A stretch of DNA of 64,000 nucleotides from Saccharothrix sp. ALI-22-I. GTDB taxonomy: Bacteria > Actinomycetota > Actinomycetes > Mycobacteriales > Pseudonocardiaceae. The stretch covers positions 620,001 to 684,000 of the forward strand of contig NZ_MTQP01000066.1 in assembly GCF_001984175.1 (NCBI RefSeq), given 5' to 3'. Numbering within the stretch: position 1 is the first letter of the stretch; every line of letters starts with the position of its first letter. Position numbers and translations under genes: made by a program. Shown here in pieces: positions 12,001 through 18,002 of the stretch. A model generated the notes under the pieces. The model was given only the letters and a program-made list of their open reading frames with translations. It did not search any database and was not told the origin of the DNA.

Positions 12001-15000
12001 CGGCGTGCTGCTGTCCGGGATCGCGGCTGACGCCGACCGTCCACTGTGGGCGTTGCCGGTGTTGCCCGACGGTGAGCGGGAGTTGTTGGCGGCGTGGGGT
12101 TCGACCGGTCCGGCCGTCGATGGTCCGGGGTTTGTGGAGCTGGTCGAGGCGCAGGTGGCGCGGACGCCGGACGCGTTGGCGCTGACCGGTGCGGCCGATG
12201 TGACCTACGCCGAGCTGAACGCGCGGGCGAACCGGTTGGCGCACCACCTGATCGGGTTGGGCGCCGGGCCGGAGTCGTTGGTGGCGTTGAAGTTCCCGCG
12301 CTCGGTGGACCTGGTGGTGGCTGAGTTGGCGGTGTTGAAGACCGGCGCGGCGTTCCTGCCGGTCGATCCGGAGTACCCGGCCGAGCGGATCTCGTTCATG
12401 CTCGCCGACGCCCGGCCTTTGGTGGTGCTGGACGGGCCGGTCGACGTCTCCGGTCAGCCTTCCGTGAATCCGGGGGTGGTGGTGCGGGCCGAACACCCCG
12501 CGTATGTGATCTACACGTCCGGGTCGACCGGACGGCCGAAGGGTGTGGTGGTGTCGCACGCGGGTCTGGCGACGTTCTCGGCGGCGGAGATCGCGCACTT
12601 CGAGGTGTCGCCGGGTGATCGGGTGCTGGAGTTCTCCTCCCCCAGCTTCGACGCGTCGGTGCTGGAGCTGTGCATGGCGCTGCCGGCGGGCGCGGCGCTG
12701 GTCGTGCCGCCGCCCGGACCGCTGCTCGGCGACCAGTTGGCCGAGGTGATCGATGCGTTCGGGGTGACGCACGCGTTGATCCCGCCGATCGCGCTGGCGA
12801 CGGTGCCGGAGGTGGCGCTGCCGACGTTCCGCACGCTGGTCGTGGGTGGTGACGCGTGTTCGGCGGACCTGGTGCGGCGGTGGGCTCCCGGGCGGCGGAT
12901 GATCAACGCGTACGGGCCGACCGAGTCCACTGTGGTCACCTCGTGGAGCGGGCCGCTGGAACCCGGTGGGGTGCCGCCGATCGGACGGCCGATCCCGGGC
13001 ACGCGGGTGCACGTGGTGGACGGCGAGTTGCAGCCCGTTCCGATCGGGGTGGCCGGTGAGCTGTACGTGTCCGGTGTCGGGTTGGCGCGCGGGTACCTGG
13101 ACCGGCCGGGGCTGACCGCGTCACGGTTCGTGGCCGACCCGTTCGGGCCGCCGGGGTCCCGGATGTACCGCACGGGTGACGTGGTGCGGTGGAACGCCCA
13201 CGGGGTGCTGGAGTTCGTCGGGCGGGCCGACGAGCAGGTGAAGATCCGGGGGTTCCGGATCGAGCTGGGTGAGGTCGAGACGGCTCTGCTGCGGCACCCG
13301 GACGTGCGTGAGGCGGTCGTGGTGGCCCGGGCCGACGCGCGTGGGCACAAGCGGCTCGTGGCGTACGTGGTGGGCGAGGTGGCCAAGGTCCGGGAGTTCC
13401 TGGGCGAGTCGCTGCCGGACTACCTGGTGCCGTCGGTGCTCGTGCCGGTGGACGCGTTGCCGATCAGCCCGAACGGGAAGGTGGACCGGTCGCGGCTGCC
13501 GGCGCCGGACTTCTCGGCGGTGGTCGACGCCCGGTATGTCGCGCCTGCCGGGCCGGTGGAGGAGGCGTTGGCGGCGGTGTGGGCCGACGTGTTGGGTGTG
13601 CCGCGTGTCGGGGCGGAGGACAACTTCTTCTCGCTCGGTGGCGACTCGATCCTGAGCATGCAGGTGGTGGCGCGGGCACGGCAGGCCGGGTACCGGTTCG
13701 CGACGCGGGATCTGTTCGTGCACCAGACCATCGCGTCGTTGGCGCCGCACGTGTCGGTGGAGGTGGTGTCGTCGGCCGACCGGGCGCCGGTGGTGGGTGA
13801 CGTGCCGTTGACGCCGATCCAGCACTGGTTCCTGACGTCCGGGCGGCGCAACCCGCACCACTTCAACCAGTCGCACCTGGTGGAGCTGGATCCGGCGGTG
13901 GACGTCACGGCGCTGCGGCGGGCGTTGGGGGTGCTGGTGGAGCACCACGACGCGTTGCGGCTGCGGTTCACGTCGGTCGACGGGGTGTGGCGGCAGCACA
14001 ACGACGACGTCGGTGAGGTGGACGTGCTGACCGTCGTGGACGGCGTGTCGGAGTCGTCGGAGTCGTCGGAGTTGGAGGCGGTCGCGGACGAGGTGCACGC
14101 GTCGTTCGACCTCGCGTCCGGGCCGCTGTTCCGGGCGGTGTTGTTCCGGGCCCCGCAGCCGCTGTTGTTGCTGGTGGCGCACCACTTGGTGGTGGACGGG
14201 GTGTCGTGGCGGATTCTGCTGGACGACCTGGAGACCGCGTACCGGGGTGACGACCTGGGCGCCAAGACGACCTCGTACCGGGAGTGGTCGCGGCGGTTGG
14301 AGGCCCACGTGCTCGGCGGTGGGTTGGACGACGAGGTCGAGCACTGGACCACGTCGTTCCCACCTGCGCCGACGCCTCGCGGTACTGCGGAAGCCGTGAC
14401 GGTGGAGTTGTCGGCGGAGGACACGGAGGCGTTGTTGCGCGGCGCGCCCGTCGCCTACCGGACACGGATCAACGACGTGCTGCTGGCCGCGCTGGCGTGG
14501 TCGTTGTCCCGGTGGACCGGGTCGTCACGGGTCGCGGTGGATTTGGAGGGTCACGGGCGGGAGGACGTGCTGGACGTGGACCTCTCGCGGACCGTCGGCT
14601 GGTTCACCACGGTGTTCCCGGTGGCGTTGGACGTGCCGGAGGGGAGTTGGCGCGATCGGGTGAAGGCGGTGCGGCGGCAGTTGCGGGCCGTGCCGGGCAA
14701 CGGTTTCGGCTACGGCGCCCTGCGCCGGCACGGTCTCGTGCCCGACGCCGGGCGGCCGGCCGTGTCGTTCAACTACCTGGGCCAGTTCGACGCCGGCTCA
14801 GCCGAGTCGACCGGCCTGTACCGCGCGGTGCTGCCGTCGATCGGCCACGAACACGACCCGTCGGACGTCGGCGACCACGTGCTCGACGTCGTCGGCGAGG
14901 CCGGCCGAACCCTCGGCTTCACCTGGTACTACTACCCGTCGGTGCACTCGGGCGCGGAGATCGAAGCGGTAGCCGCCGACTTCGCCACCGCCCTGCGCGC

Positions 15001-15031
15001 CATCGCCGCGGATTGCCGAGGTGCGCTGTGA
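1..15031 (+). CDS. Nonribosomal peptide synthetase, 5'-truncated by window edge
   Basis: Multimodular NRPS that activates, loads, condenses and epimerizes amino acids on 4'-phosphopantetheine arms. The frame is open from base 2, and the first residues are already inside an epimerization domain, so the true start lies upstream. Domains in order: partial E (1-700), C (728-1900), A (1960-3340), T (3370-3600), C (3660-4870), A (4940-6340), T (6350-6580), E (6615-7830), C (7860-9080), A (9160-10560), T (10570-10800), C (10840-12050), A (12110-13500), T (13540-13760), E (13800-15028). All four A domains carry YTSGSTG, all T domains LGGDS, C domains HHxxxDG, and E domains HHLVVDxVSWR. There is no thioesterase or reductase, so the chain must pass to another protein. 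The stop overlaps the next gene as GTGA. Product unknown. Confidence 0.97.
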   Translation, partial: RGGPNTAGSVRSVSVRLDRATTDALLTAVPPVYRTQVNDVLLSAVGRALAEWTGRDAVSVALEGHGREELLPGVDLNRTVGWFTTQFPVVLETCDDWSRTLKSVKESLRAVPHRGLSFEALGGGRLPQVSFNYHGRFDVADGGFYRARQDSVGEDLAPEETRSHLLDVTGLVERGELELSWQYSEQVHDEETVRRLAERTLDGLREIVAHCAQPGVGGRTPSDFPLARLTQEQVDALAGPDVEDIYPLTPLQAGMVFHSLVEPGTYVDRMRLVLDGVSDPAALRQAWQRVVDRTPVLRSSVVWDGVAEPVQVVHRHVQLPAGPVDGPFDLGVAPLLRVGVTPLGGDRVELVWSSHHVILDGWSTAQVFGEVLEQYRSITTGTPARLPARRPFRDYLHWLAAQDRGAAEAHWRAVLSDVDGPTPLPFDRTPTRAHRSEASESVRFSLELGDAVQRAGLTVNTVVQGAWALLLARASGEADVVFGSTVSGRPAELAGVESMVGMLINTVPTRAVVDGTAEVGAWLRDLQAAQSESRRFEHTSLAEIQSSAGTRLFDSVVVFENYPFERDGAGPRVVEVDAVDNTTLPLTLSASFSDRLDLDLAYDPELFDATTAERLAGWLRELVRAIAADPRTTIADLPWLSEVERHQVLVEWNRTTRDMPSALYPEVFAEQARQTPDATALVFHDTSLTFAELDARTNKLAHHLLAHGAGPERTVAVKLPRSADLVVAVLAVLKAGAVYLPIDPELPAERIDFLLSDSKPTLVLDAVPDLSRRPDTAPPVQLRPEYAAYLIYTSGSTGTPKGVVVEHRQLANLFYANREALMGEPTRFAVTATFSFDTSWEGLLFLAAGNELHVIDDELRLDPPALVRYVTEHGIGTVDLTPSYARQLVQAGLLESGLRQVMLGGEAVDAALWQEIADSPVAGFNQYGPTEVTVDSVATRVVGEQPVIGRPLPNLAAYVLDADLRPVPPGVPGELFIGGPQVARGYLDRPGLTAQRFVADPFAAPGSRMYRTGDRVRWVDGLLEYLGRADDQVKIRGFRIEPGEVEAALLDVPGVLQSAVVVRRNRLIGYVTGTPETDPRAALARTLPDYLVPSAVVVLDALPLSPSGKLDRRELPEPDLTGDFVAPRTDAEQVVAEVLADVLGLERVGALDDFFRLGGDSILSIRVTSRLRAAFGVQLSPRAVFEHPTVSGLASAILSGAGLGKVGVDAIPVIPRDGVRPVFDQSPAQRRLWFLDQFEPGSTEYVTPTALRLYGPLDLAALGRALDGLVARHESLRTTFDDGVQIVHEPFDVPLAVEDGSWEAVLREEVSTPFDLRQGPLLRTRLVRVAPEEHVLVLTLHHIVTDGWSTGVLAHDLGALYAGEELPPLAVQYVDYSAWRPEPPVDYWATHLAGVPALELPTDRPRAAVRGTAGAMHEFTVPAPVAKAVKALAAEHGDTLFTALLTATKVLLARYAGQDDIAVGTAVSGRGRAELDDVVGLFVNTVVLRSTVDLRRSFAEVLADVRTTVRDGFAHQDVSFERVVEAARPERDPSRNALFDVMVLLQNTGTEVPDLPGLRVEEVQLPLVTSTCDVTFEFGEEDGVLRGAVEYSTDLFDADTIDRMSRHLVTLLAGITARPDRPLAEVSLLLGDEPDGHGVRLDVPDTTFPALFEEQARRTPDATALVCGDIRLTYAEVESRANRLAHHLIAAGAAPERTVAVSLPRSADSVVAILAVHKAGAVYLPIDRDLPRERVEFLLRDADPALVLDAVPDFSGQDLTSLPDTPPNVPLRPDQAAYVIYTSGSTGIPKGVVVEHRQLVNLLHNHRSSFADRPLRVALSAVFSFDTSWEGPLLMADGHELHVLADDVRLEPAALVGYVREHRIDFLDLTPSYVQQLVPAGLLDGEHVPRVLMLGGEALPDSLWRELARSRTIAHNFYGPTETTVDAVSTPVTGDRPLIGRPLANLVARVLDDNLRPVPVGVPGELFIGGAQVARGYLNRPGLTAQRFLPDPFGPPGSRMYRTGDRVRWVGHQLEYLGRDDDQVKIRGFRVELGEVEAALLHHPDVTQAAVVAREHNGHQRLVAYTVGAATDLAGWLKQRLPDYLVPSAFVVLDALPMTPSGKVDRRALPAPTFTDAGYVAPEPGVAATLADIWAEVLGVERVGARDNFFALGGDSILSMQVVSRARQAGLKLTSKDVFLRQTVADLALAVTDDTGATHEVVTGPVPLTPVQRWFFADHGPLAHFTMSVVVEVGDVEPAVVRDAVRAVVAHHDALRLRFTQVDGGWQQEVADVESAEVFRLATTADLAAEADLARTGLDLRHGPLLRAVLFGDGRLFVTAHHLVVDAVSWRILLADLDTALAGGDLGPKSTAFTDWARRLDEHVRDGRFDHALTHWDAVPVEEPVPTPAGTARSVSVRLSRAETDALLHAVPDAYRTQVNDVLLTALTSAFAGRALVALEGHGREELFEGVDLSRTVGWFTAQFPVALELPDQADWDAALKSVKEQLRAVPDRGLSYEALKYRGRGVSGSLPRVCFNYLGQWDDEPAEADNGREVPDDLTRPHLLDITAAVSAGELVVDWEYSTEAHDETAVRALADRMVDALREIVAFCARPDAWGRTPSDFPLARLTAEQVDRIADRDVEDVYPLTPLQAGMVFHSLVDDGTAYVNQLRVRLSGVDDPTRLASAWQRVVDRTPILRSSVVWEGLDEPVQVVRRGLTVPVTYADVTDELVAADAAAGVDLTTAPLMRLVIGRVSDTEVDLLWTSHHVLLDGWSTAQVFGEVLNEYAGGTAPARRPFRDYLAWLGGLDQSAAESYWRGVLAGFDTPTPLPFDRPPTEAHRAESSAQVVLDLPADRLDAVARTHGLTVNTLVQGAWALLLARTSGQRDVVFGSTVSGRPAELPGVESMVGMFINTVPTRVSVESDASVVAWLRRLQEAQIEARRFEHVSLAEVQGWAEIESDTGARLFDSMLAFENYPVDKDTPDGAPRVHEVDSLDTTSFPLTVLAHMGDSLHVELTYDPRLFDASTIVTMGDRLGRLLDGIGADPNRRVFELPWLSDAELDRAQASWHGTSSSVEDTIPSLFAAQAARTPDAVAVTCEGAHLTYQELDERANRLAHHLIGVGAGPESLVALKFPRSADLVVAVLGVMKAGAAYLPLDVSYPADRVSYMIDDSRPTTILDSLPDLSGLPTTAPEVVLRRENAAYVIYTSGSTGRPKGVVVTHAGLATFSAAEVAHFDVSPGDRVLQFSSPSFDASVLELCMALPAGAALVVPPPGPLLGDQLARVINDFGVTHALIPPAALATLPDVELPTFRTLVVGGDATSAELVRRWAPGRRMINAYGPTESTVVTSWSEPLEPGGVPPIGRPIPGTRVRVLDDALRPVPVGVTGELYVSGVGLARGYLDRPGLTAQRFVADPFGAPGERMYRTGDLVRIRDDGQLAFEGRADQQVKLRGFRIELGEIEAVLVAHAAVAQVAVVVRDDRLVAYYVPVESGAVAELRAHAARALPEYMVPTAYVALERLPLNANGKLDRAALPAPEREASAAGGFVAPRTPAERLVASVWAEVLGLAAVGVEDNFFALGGDSISSIRVVSRLRASFDVSPRDLFDHPTVAALAARLSASAGAAVIPRVEGETPLSFAQQRLWFLDQFSPGGTEYVTPLAVRLRGALDVPRLERVLSALVARHESLRTTFPAVDGLPVRVVHPASDVVLPVVDEMPALEPFDLSEGPLFRPVLVRVGPDDHVLALTMHHIITDGWSGGVLMSDLAALYGGEQLPPLPIRYGDFAAWQREQPLDVQLDFWREQLADVPALELPTDRPRPAVQTTAGAQTEFVVPAPVAERLRELARGVDGTLFMALVAACQVLFHRWSGQDDFAVGTVASGRDLPETQDLVGFFVNTVTLRARISPSVTFPEFLARTRETVLDAFAHQDVPFERVVDAVQPDRDTSRTPLFQAVVALQNAPQAPGFPGLEAADVAQPVVSTGFDVTVEFTEEDDGGLHGSVEYNTDLFDAGTVTRLVEHLGVLLSGIAADADRPLWALPVLPDGERELLAAWGSTGPAVDGPGFVELVEAQVARTPDALALTGAADVTYAELNARANRLAHHLIGLGAGPESLVALKFPRSVDLVVAELAVLKTGAAFLPVDPEYPAERISFMLADARPLVVLDGPVDVSGQPSVNPGVVVRAEHPAYVIYTSGSTGRPKGVVVSHAGLATFSAAEIAHFEVSPGDRVLEFSSPSFDASVLELCMALPAGAALVVPPPGPLLGDQLAEVIDAFGVTHALIPPIALATVPEVALPTFRTLVVGGDACSADLVRRWAPGRRMINAYGPTESTVVTSWSGPLEPGGVPPIGRPIPGTRVHVVDGELQPVPIGVAGELYVSGVGLARGYLDRPGLTASRFVADPFGPPGSRMYRTGDVVRWNAHGVLEFVGRADEQVKIRGFRIELGEVETALLRHPDVREAVVVARADARGHKRLVAYVVGEVAKVREFLGESLPDYLVPSVLVPVDALPISPNGKVDRSRLPAPDFSAVVDARYVAPAGPVEEALAAVWADVLGVPRVGAEDNFFSLGGDSILSMQVVARARQAGYRFATRDLFVHQTIASLAPHVSVEVVSSADRAPVVGDVPLTPIQHWFLTSGRRNPHHFNQSHLVELDPAVDVTALRRALGVLVEHHDALRLRFTSVDGVWRQHNDDVGEVDVLTVVDGVSESSESSELEAVADEVHASFDLASGPLFRAVLFRAPQPLLLLVAHHLVVDGVSWRILLDDLETAYRGDDLGAKTTSYREWSRRLEAHVLGGGLDDEVEHWTTSFPPAPTPRGTAEAVTVELSAEDTEALLRGAPVAYRTRINDVLLAALAWSLSRWTGSSRVAVDLEGHGREDVLDVDLSRTVGWFTTVFPVALDVPEGSWRDRVKAVRRQLRAVPGNGFGYGALRRHGLVPDAGRPAVSFNYLGQFDAGSAESTGLYRAVLPSIGHEHDPSDVGDHVLDVVGEAGRTLGFTWYYYPSVHSGAEIEAVAADFATALRAIAADCRGAL
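728..3600 (+). other. NRPS module C-A-T (first complete module)
   Basis: The C domain follows an E domain and opens with the PLTPLQAGM type of motif seen in DCL domains, so it should accept a D-configured donor. A-domain core motifs are intact (YTSGSTG near 2374, YRTGD, SGKLDRR). Hand alignment to GrsA-A gives pocket residues D-T-W-D-M-G-Q-V-D. The segment after the FD motif (FDTSWEG) is one residue shorter than in GrsA, so the third position is uncertain. Two acidic pocket residues hint at a basic side chain, but I do not assign a substrate. Confidence 0.7.
3660..7830 (+). other. NRPS module C-A-T-E (second complete module)
   Basis: The C domain has the SPAQRRLWFLDQ opening typical of LCL domains, which fits the absence of an E domain in the preceding module. 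The pocket read by hand is D-T-W-D-M-G-F-V-D, differing from the previous module at one position. The module therefore probably takes the same or a close amino acid. The E domain keeps the catalytic HHLVVDAVSWR motif (about 6958-6993), so the residue should be released in the D form. Confidence 0.7.
7860..10800 (+). other. NRPS module C-A-T (third complete module)
   Basis: A DCL-type C domain (PLTPLQAGM opening, SHHVLLDGW active site near 8237) follows the E domain of the previous module. The hand-read pocket is D-A-L-L-V-G-A-V-V, hydrophobic and identical to that of the fourth module. The T domain carries LGGDSISS (near 10678). No E domain follows, so the incorporated residue should remain L. 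Confidence 0.7.
10840..15028 (+). other. NRPS module C-A-T-E (fourth complete module, last in protein)
   Basis: LCL-type C domain (SFAQQRLWFLDQ, MHHIITDGW near 11184) with the same pocket as module three, D-A-L-L-V-G-A-V-V. The protein ends in a full E domain (HHLVVDGVSWR near 14177). Ending in E means the D-aminoacyl chain is handed in trans to a C domain on another polypeptide. A serine/glutamate run (SESSESSE, near 14049) sits in the E domain where DNA repeats a 9-base unit. Confidence 0.7.
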
Positions 15032-16257
15032 CGACATCCCTGGCGCGCAATCGGAACTACACGTTGCTGTGGAGCGGTCAGGCGTTGGCCGAGGTGGGGT
15101 TCAGTGCCTCGATGATCGCGTTTCCGCTGCTCGTGCTGGCGGTGACGGGGTCGCCGGCGGCGTCCGGGCTGGTGTTGGCGGCTGACGCCACCGCACAGCT
15201 GTTGGCCGGGTTGCCGGCCGGTGCGTTGGTCGATCGGTGGGATCGGCGGAGGATCATGCTGTGCTGCGAGGCGGCTCAGGCGTTCGCGCTGGGTGGTCTG
15301 GTGGTGGCGGTGTGGGCGGACGCGGTGTCGGTGGTGCACCTGGTCGGGGTGGCCGTTGTGCTCGGGGTGTGCCGGGCGTTGTTCGAGCCGGCGGAGGACG
15401 CCTGTCTGCCGCGGCTGGTGCCGGACTCGCAGTTGGCCACGGCGGTGGCGATGAACGCGGCCCGGTCGTCGTTGGGGCAGATGTCGGGGACTGCGTTGGG
15501 TGGCGTGTTGTTCGCCGTGACGCGGTGGTTGCCGTTCCTGGTGGACATGGTGACGCACGTGCTGGCGTTCGTGACGCTGCTGTTCCTGCGGGTGCCGCCG
15601 GTCGAGCGGGTGGCGTCCCGGCCGCACATCCTGCGTTCGATCGGGGAAGGGCTGCGGTGGGTGTGGGGGCGGCCGGAGATCCGGGTCACCGCGGTGTGCG
15701 CGGTGGTGCTGAACCTGTTCTTCACCGCGTTCTACCTGGTCGTCATCGTGCTGGTGCAGGGGCGGGGGGCGTCGTCCGCCGAGATCGGCGTGATGGCGGC
15801 GATGCTCGGGGTGGGCGGTGTGCTCGGTGCGCTGGTCGCGCCGTGGCTGCACCGCAAGCTCGGGCCGCACCTGTCCATCGCGTCGGTGTTCTGGGTGCTG
15901 AGCCTGTTGACGCCGCTGGCGCTGGTCGTGCAGTCGGCTTATCTGCTGGGCGGGTTGTTCGCGTTGATGACGTTCCTCGCGCCGACCGCCAACACCACCA
16001 TCGGCACCTACCAGCTGCTGCTCACCCCGGACTCGCTGCGGGGACGTCTGAGCGGCGTGATGGGGGTGGTCGTGGGGCTGGCCGGGGCGTTGGGCCCCCT
16101 GGCCGGCGGTGTGCTGACCGAACTCCTGTCCGCCCGCACCGCAGTCGTGGTGTGCGCGGTAGGGATTGCCCTGATCACGGTATTCGTCACCGTCAGCCCG
16201 ACGCTGCGCGGGTATGCGGCGGTTCCGGTCGAAGTCGAAGAGGAGGAGAAGGCATGA
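15028..16257 (+). CDS. MFS transporter, probable peptide product exporter
   Basis: A 409-residue major facilitator protein with about 12 hydrophobic segments, beginning TSLARNRNYTLLWSGQ, an opening common to actinomycete MFS exporters of the MFS_3/enterobactin-exporter type. I place the start at the GTG overlapping the NRPS stop (GTGA), since homology begins there and the upstream frame is NRPS shadow. Context points to export of the NRPS product. The acidic C-terminus (VEVEEEEKA) is encoded by the GAGGAGGAG that also serves as the ribosome-binding site of the next gene, so those residues may exist for translational reasons. Substrate is inferred from position only. Confidence 0.9.
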   Translation: MTTSLARNRNYTLLWSGQALAEVGFSASMIAFPLLVLAVTGSPAASGLVLAADATAQLLAGLPAGALVDRWDRRRIMLCCEAAQAFALGGLVVAVWADAVSVVHLVGVAVVLGVCRALFEPAEDACLPRLVPDSQLATAVAMNAARSSLGQMSGTALGGVLFAVTRWLPFLVDMVTHVLAFVTLLFLRVPPVERVASRPHILRSIGEGLRWVWGRPEIRVTAVCAVVLNLFFTAFYLVVIVLVQGRGASSAEIGVMAAMLGVGGVLGALVAPWLHRKLGPHLSIASVFWVLSLLTPLALVVQSAYLLGGLFALMTFLAPTANTTIGTYQLLLTPDSLRGRLSGVMGVVVGLAGALGPLAGGVLTELLSARTAVVVCAVGIALITVFVTVSPTLRGYAAVPVEVEEEEKA

Positions 16258-16445
16258 GGGACGACATCGCCTACCAGGTGCTGGTGAACGACGAGGGCCA
16301 GTACTCGCTGTGGCCGGCGCACCACGACGTGCCCGCCGGGTGGCGGTTCGAGGGCACCAAGGGCACGAAGGACGAGTGCTCGGCGCACGTCGACGAGGTG
16401 TGGACGGATATGCGGCCGGCCTCGTTGCGTGCCGCGATGGACTGA
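16254..16445 (+). CDS. MbtH-like protein
   Basis: A 63-residue MbtH-family protein. These small proteins bind NRPS adenylation domains and are often needed for their folding or activity. Family hallmarks are visible in order: NDEGQYSLWP, PAGWRFEG, a single Cys, VDEVWTDMRP and SLR. The usual leader before the NDE motif is shortened to about a dozen residues. The ATG overlaps the MFS stop as ATGA and follows a strong GAGGAGGAG Shine-Dalgarno, so NRPS, MFS and this gene form one coupled operon. It is the last gene of the cluster; a hairpin follows. Confidence 0.95.
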   Translation: MRDDIAYQVLVNDEGQYSLWPAHHDVPAGWRFEGTKGTKDECSAHVDEVWTDMRPASLRAAMD

Positions 16446-16456
16446 GGCCGGTCGGC

Positions 16457-16486
16457 GGCCCACGGGCGTGGCGAAGCCCGTGGGCC
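16457..16486. terminator. Bidirectional hairpin terminator between mbtH-like and chrA
   Basis: A perfect 11-bp stem (GGCCCACGGGC / GCCCGTGGGCC) with an 8-base loop lies between two convergent genes. It has no U tract, as is usual for G+C-rich actinomycetes. It marks the 3' boundary of the NRPS operon. Confidence 0.75.
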
Positions 16487-16495
16487 GTTCCGGCG

Positions 16496-17620
16496 TCAGA
16501 ACAGGCCGATCAGTGCCCCGATGACACCGCACGCCACCAGTGCGGTCACCACGCCCCGGCGCAGGACCAGCAGCCACAGCGCGGCGACGCCGAGCAGGAC
16601 GAACTGCCACGGCTCGTGCAGCGACCAGGCCAGCGGCACGGTGGAGCCGGCGATCGCGCCGATGGCCGCCGCGCCCGCGCCGGTGAGGAACGCCTGCGCC
16701 TTGTCGTTGTCCCGCAGTCGTTCCAGCCTCGGGCCGCCCGCGATGACGAACACGAACGAGGGCGCGAACGCGACGAACGCGGCCAGCAGCCCGCCACCCA
16801 GCCCGGCGGCGGCGTAGCCGACCACCGCGACGGTCTGCACCACCGGTCCCGGCGTGATCTGGCCGAGCGCGACCGCGTTGAGGAACTGGGCGTCGGACAT
16901 CCACCCGTACGTGTGCACGGCGTCCTGCCGCATCAGCGGGATGATGACGAACCCGCCGCCGTAGGACAGCGCGCCGACCTTGGCCGCCACCCACGCCAGC
17001 GCGCCGAGGCCTCCCCCGGCGGCGGGCAGCGCGAGCACGACGGGCCACGCCGCACGGCGGCCGGACGGCGTCCGCACCGCGATCTCCACCAGACCGGCCG
17101 CGATGAGCACGAACACCAGCCACGGCCCCGTCACCGCCGCCGCGACCCCACCGACCACCAGGTACAGCACCCAGCGCACCCGAGCCGCCCACTCCGTGCC
17201 GATGCGCTTGCGGCTGCCGGGAACCAACCCCCACGCCGCGTGCACCGCCACCGCCGGCACAGCCGCCCCCGCTCCGGCCGCCGCCCCGGTCACCCACGCC
17301 GGGGCGTTGTCGGCCAGGAACAGCACCGCCAGCGCAAGGATCAGCAACAGCCCGGGCACGATGAAGCACACGCCGCCGACCAGGGCACCAGCCGTGCCGC
17401 GCAGCCGCCACGCGCACAGGATCGCGAGCTGCGTCGAGGCCGGCCCCGGCAGCAGGTTCGTCACCGCGATGCCGTCCTCGAACTCCCGGTCGGTCAACCA
17501 GCCACGGCGGGTGACGCACAGGTCCCGCAACAGCGCGATGTGCGCGGGCGGCCCACCGAACCCGATGCAGCCGATCCGCCCCCACTCCCGGGCGATGGTC
17601 CCCAACCCCACCCGGTTCAC
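16496..17620 (-). CDS. chrA: Chromate transporter, ChrA family
   Basis: A 374-residue membrane protein of the CHR (chromate ion transporter) family. It has two homologous halves, each with a FGG(P/F) signature: IGFGGPPAHIALL near residue 18, and SYGGGFVIIPLM in the second half, with LPGP and TPGP motifs (NLLPGPAST, QITPGPVV). This is the full-length two-domain form. Known members export chromate or transport sulfate-like anions. It is convergent with the NRPS operon and not obviously related to it. Confidence 0.92.
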   Translation of the reverse strand: MNRVGLGTIAREWGRIGCIGFGGPPAHIALLRDLCVTRRGWLTDREFEDGIAVTNLLPGPASTQLAILCAWRLRGTAGALVGGVCFIVPGLLLILALAVLFLADNAPAWVTGAAAGAGAAVPAVAVHAAWGLVPGSRKRIGTEWAARVRWVLYLVVGGVAAAVTGPWLVFVLIAAGLVEIAVRTPSGRRAAWPVVLALPAAGGGLGALAWVAAKVGALSYGGGFVIIPLMRQDAVHTYGWMSDAQFLNAVALGQITPGPVVQTVAVVGYAAAGLGGGLLAAFVAFAPSFVFVIAGGPRLERLRDNDKAQAFLTGAGAAAIGAIAGSTVPLAWSLHEPWQFVLLGVAALWLLVLRRGVVTALVACGVIGALIGLF

Positions 17621-18002
17621 GGTGCACTCGCGATCGCCACGAGCCGGTCACCGGGGCCTAGTTCTTCGTAGTCGATTTTCATCGAGGCAACCGTCGCCGA
17701 GGTGCTCCCCCCTGGTCAAGCTGACCAACTGTCGTCCGCACCTCCAACCCGCAGGAGGCACCCGGGACGGCCTGAGCCGGTGGTCGCCGAGCGCTGGAGC
17801 GGTACATGCGCGACCCGGTCCACCTGAGGGGTGACGACACGATCCTCCCCCCGCCTGAGCAGGTTCGCCGCCGTGCGGTTCTCCGACGACGGCGACCCGG
17901 ACGTCTCCGCGAAGGTCCTCGCGCTGCACTTGGCCAAGGTCGCGAAGTACCCGGAGTGGGGTCGGCAGCTCGACTCGCTCCCCCGCCTGACCCCTCGCAC
18001 GC
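17621..18002. other. Gene-poor spacer with possible coding remnant
   Basis: About 380 bases with no convincing gene. A short + strand frame around 17831-18031 reads FAAVRFSDDGDPDVSAKVL and KVAKYPEWGRQLDSL, which looks more protein-like than the other frames. It has no good ribosome-binding site and runs into the phosphodiesterase 3' end. I do not recognise it; it may be the stub of a decayed gene. Confidence 0.3.

Noticed and set aside
10292..13012. Second long antisense ORF (906 codons)
   Set aside because: Same artefact; composition is His/Arg/Gln-rich and it mirrors the A-C-A domains of the NRPS.
15237..16445. 402-codon plus-strand ORF ending in MbtH
   Set aside because: Only the last 63 residues are real; the rest is a shadow of the MFS gene in another frame.
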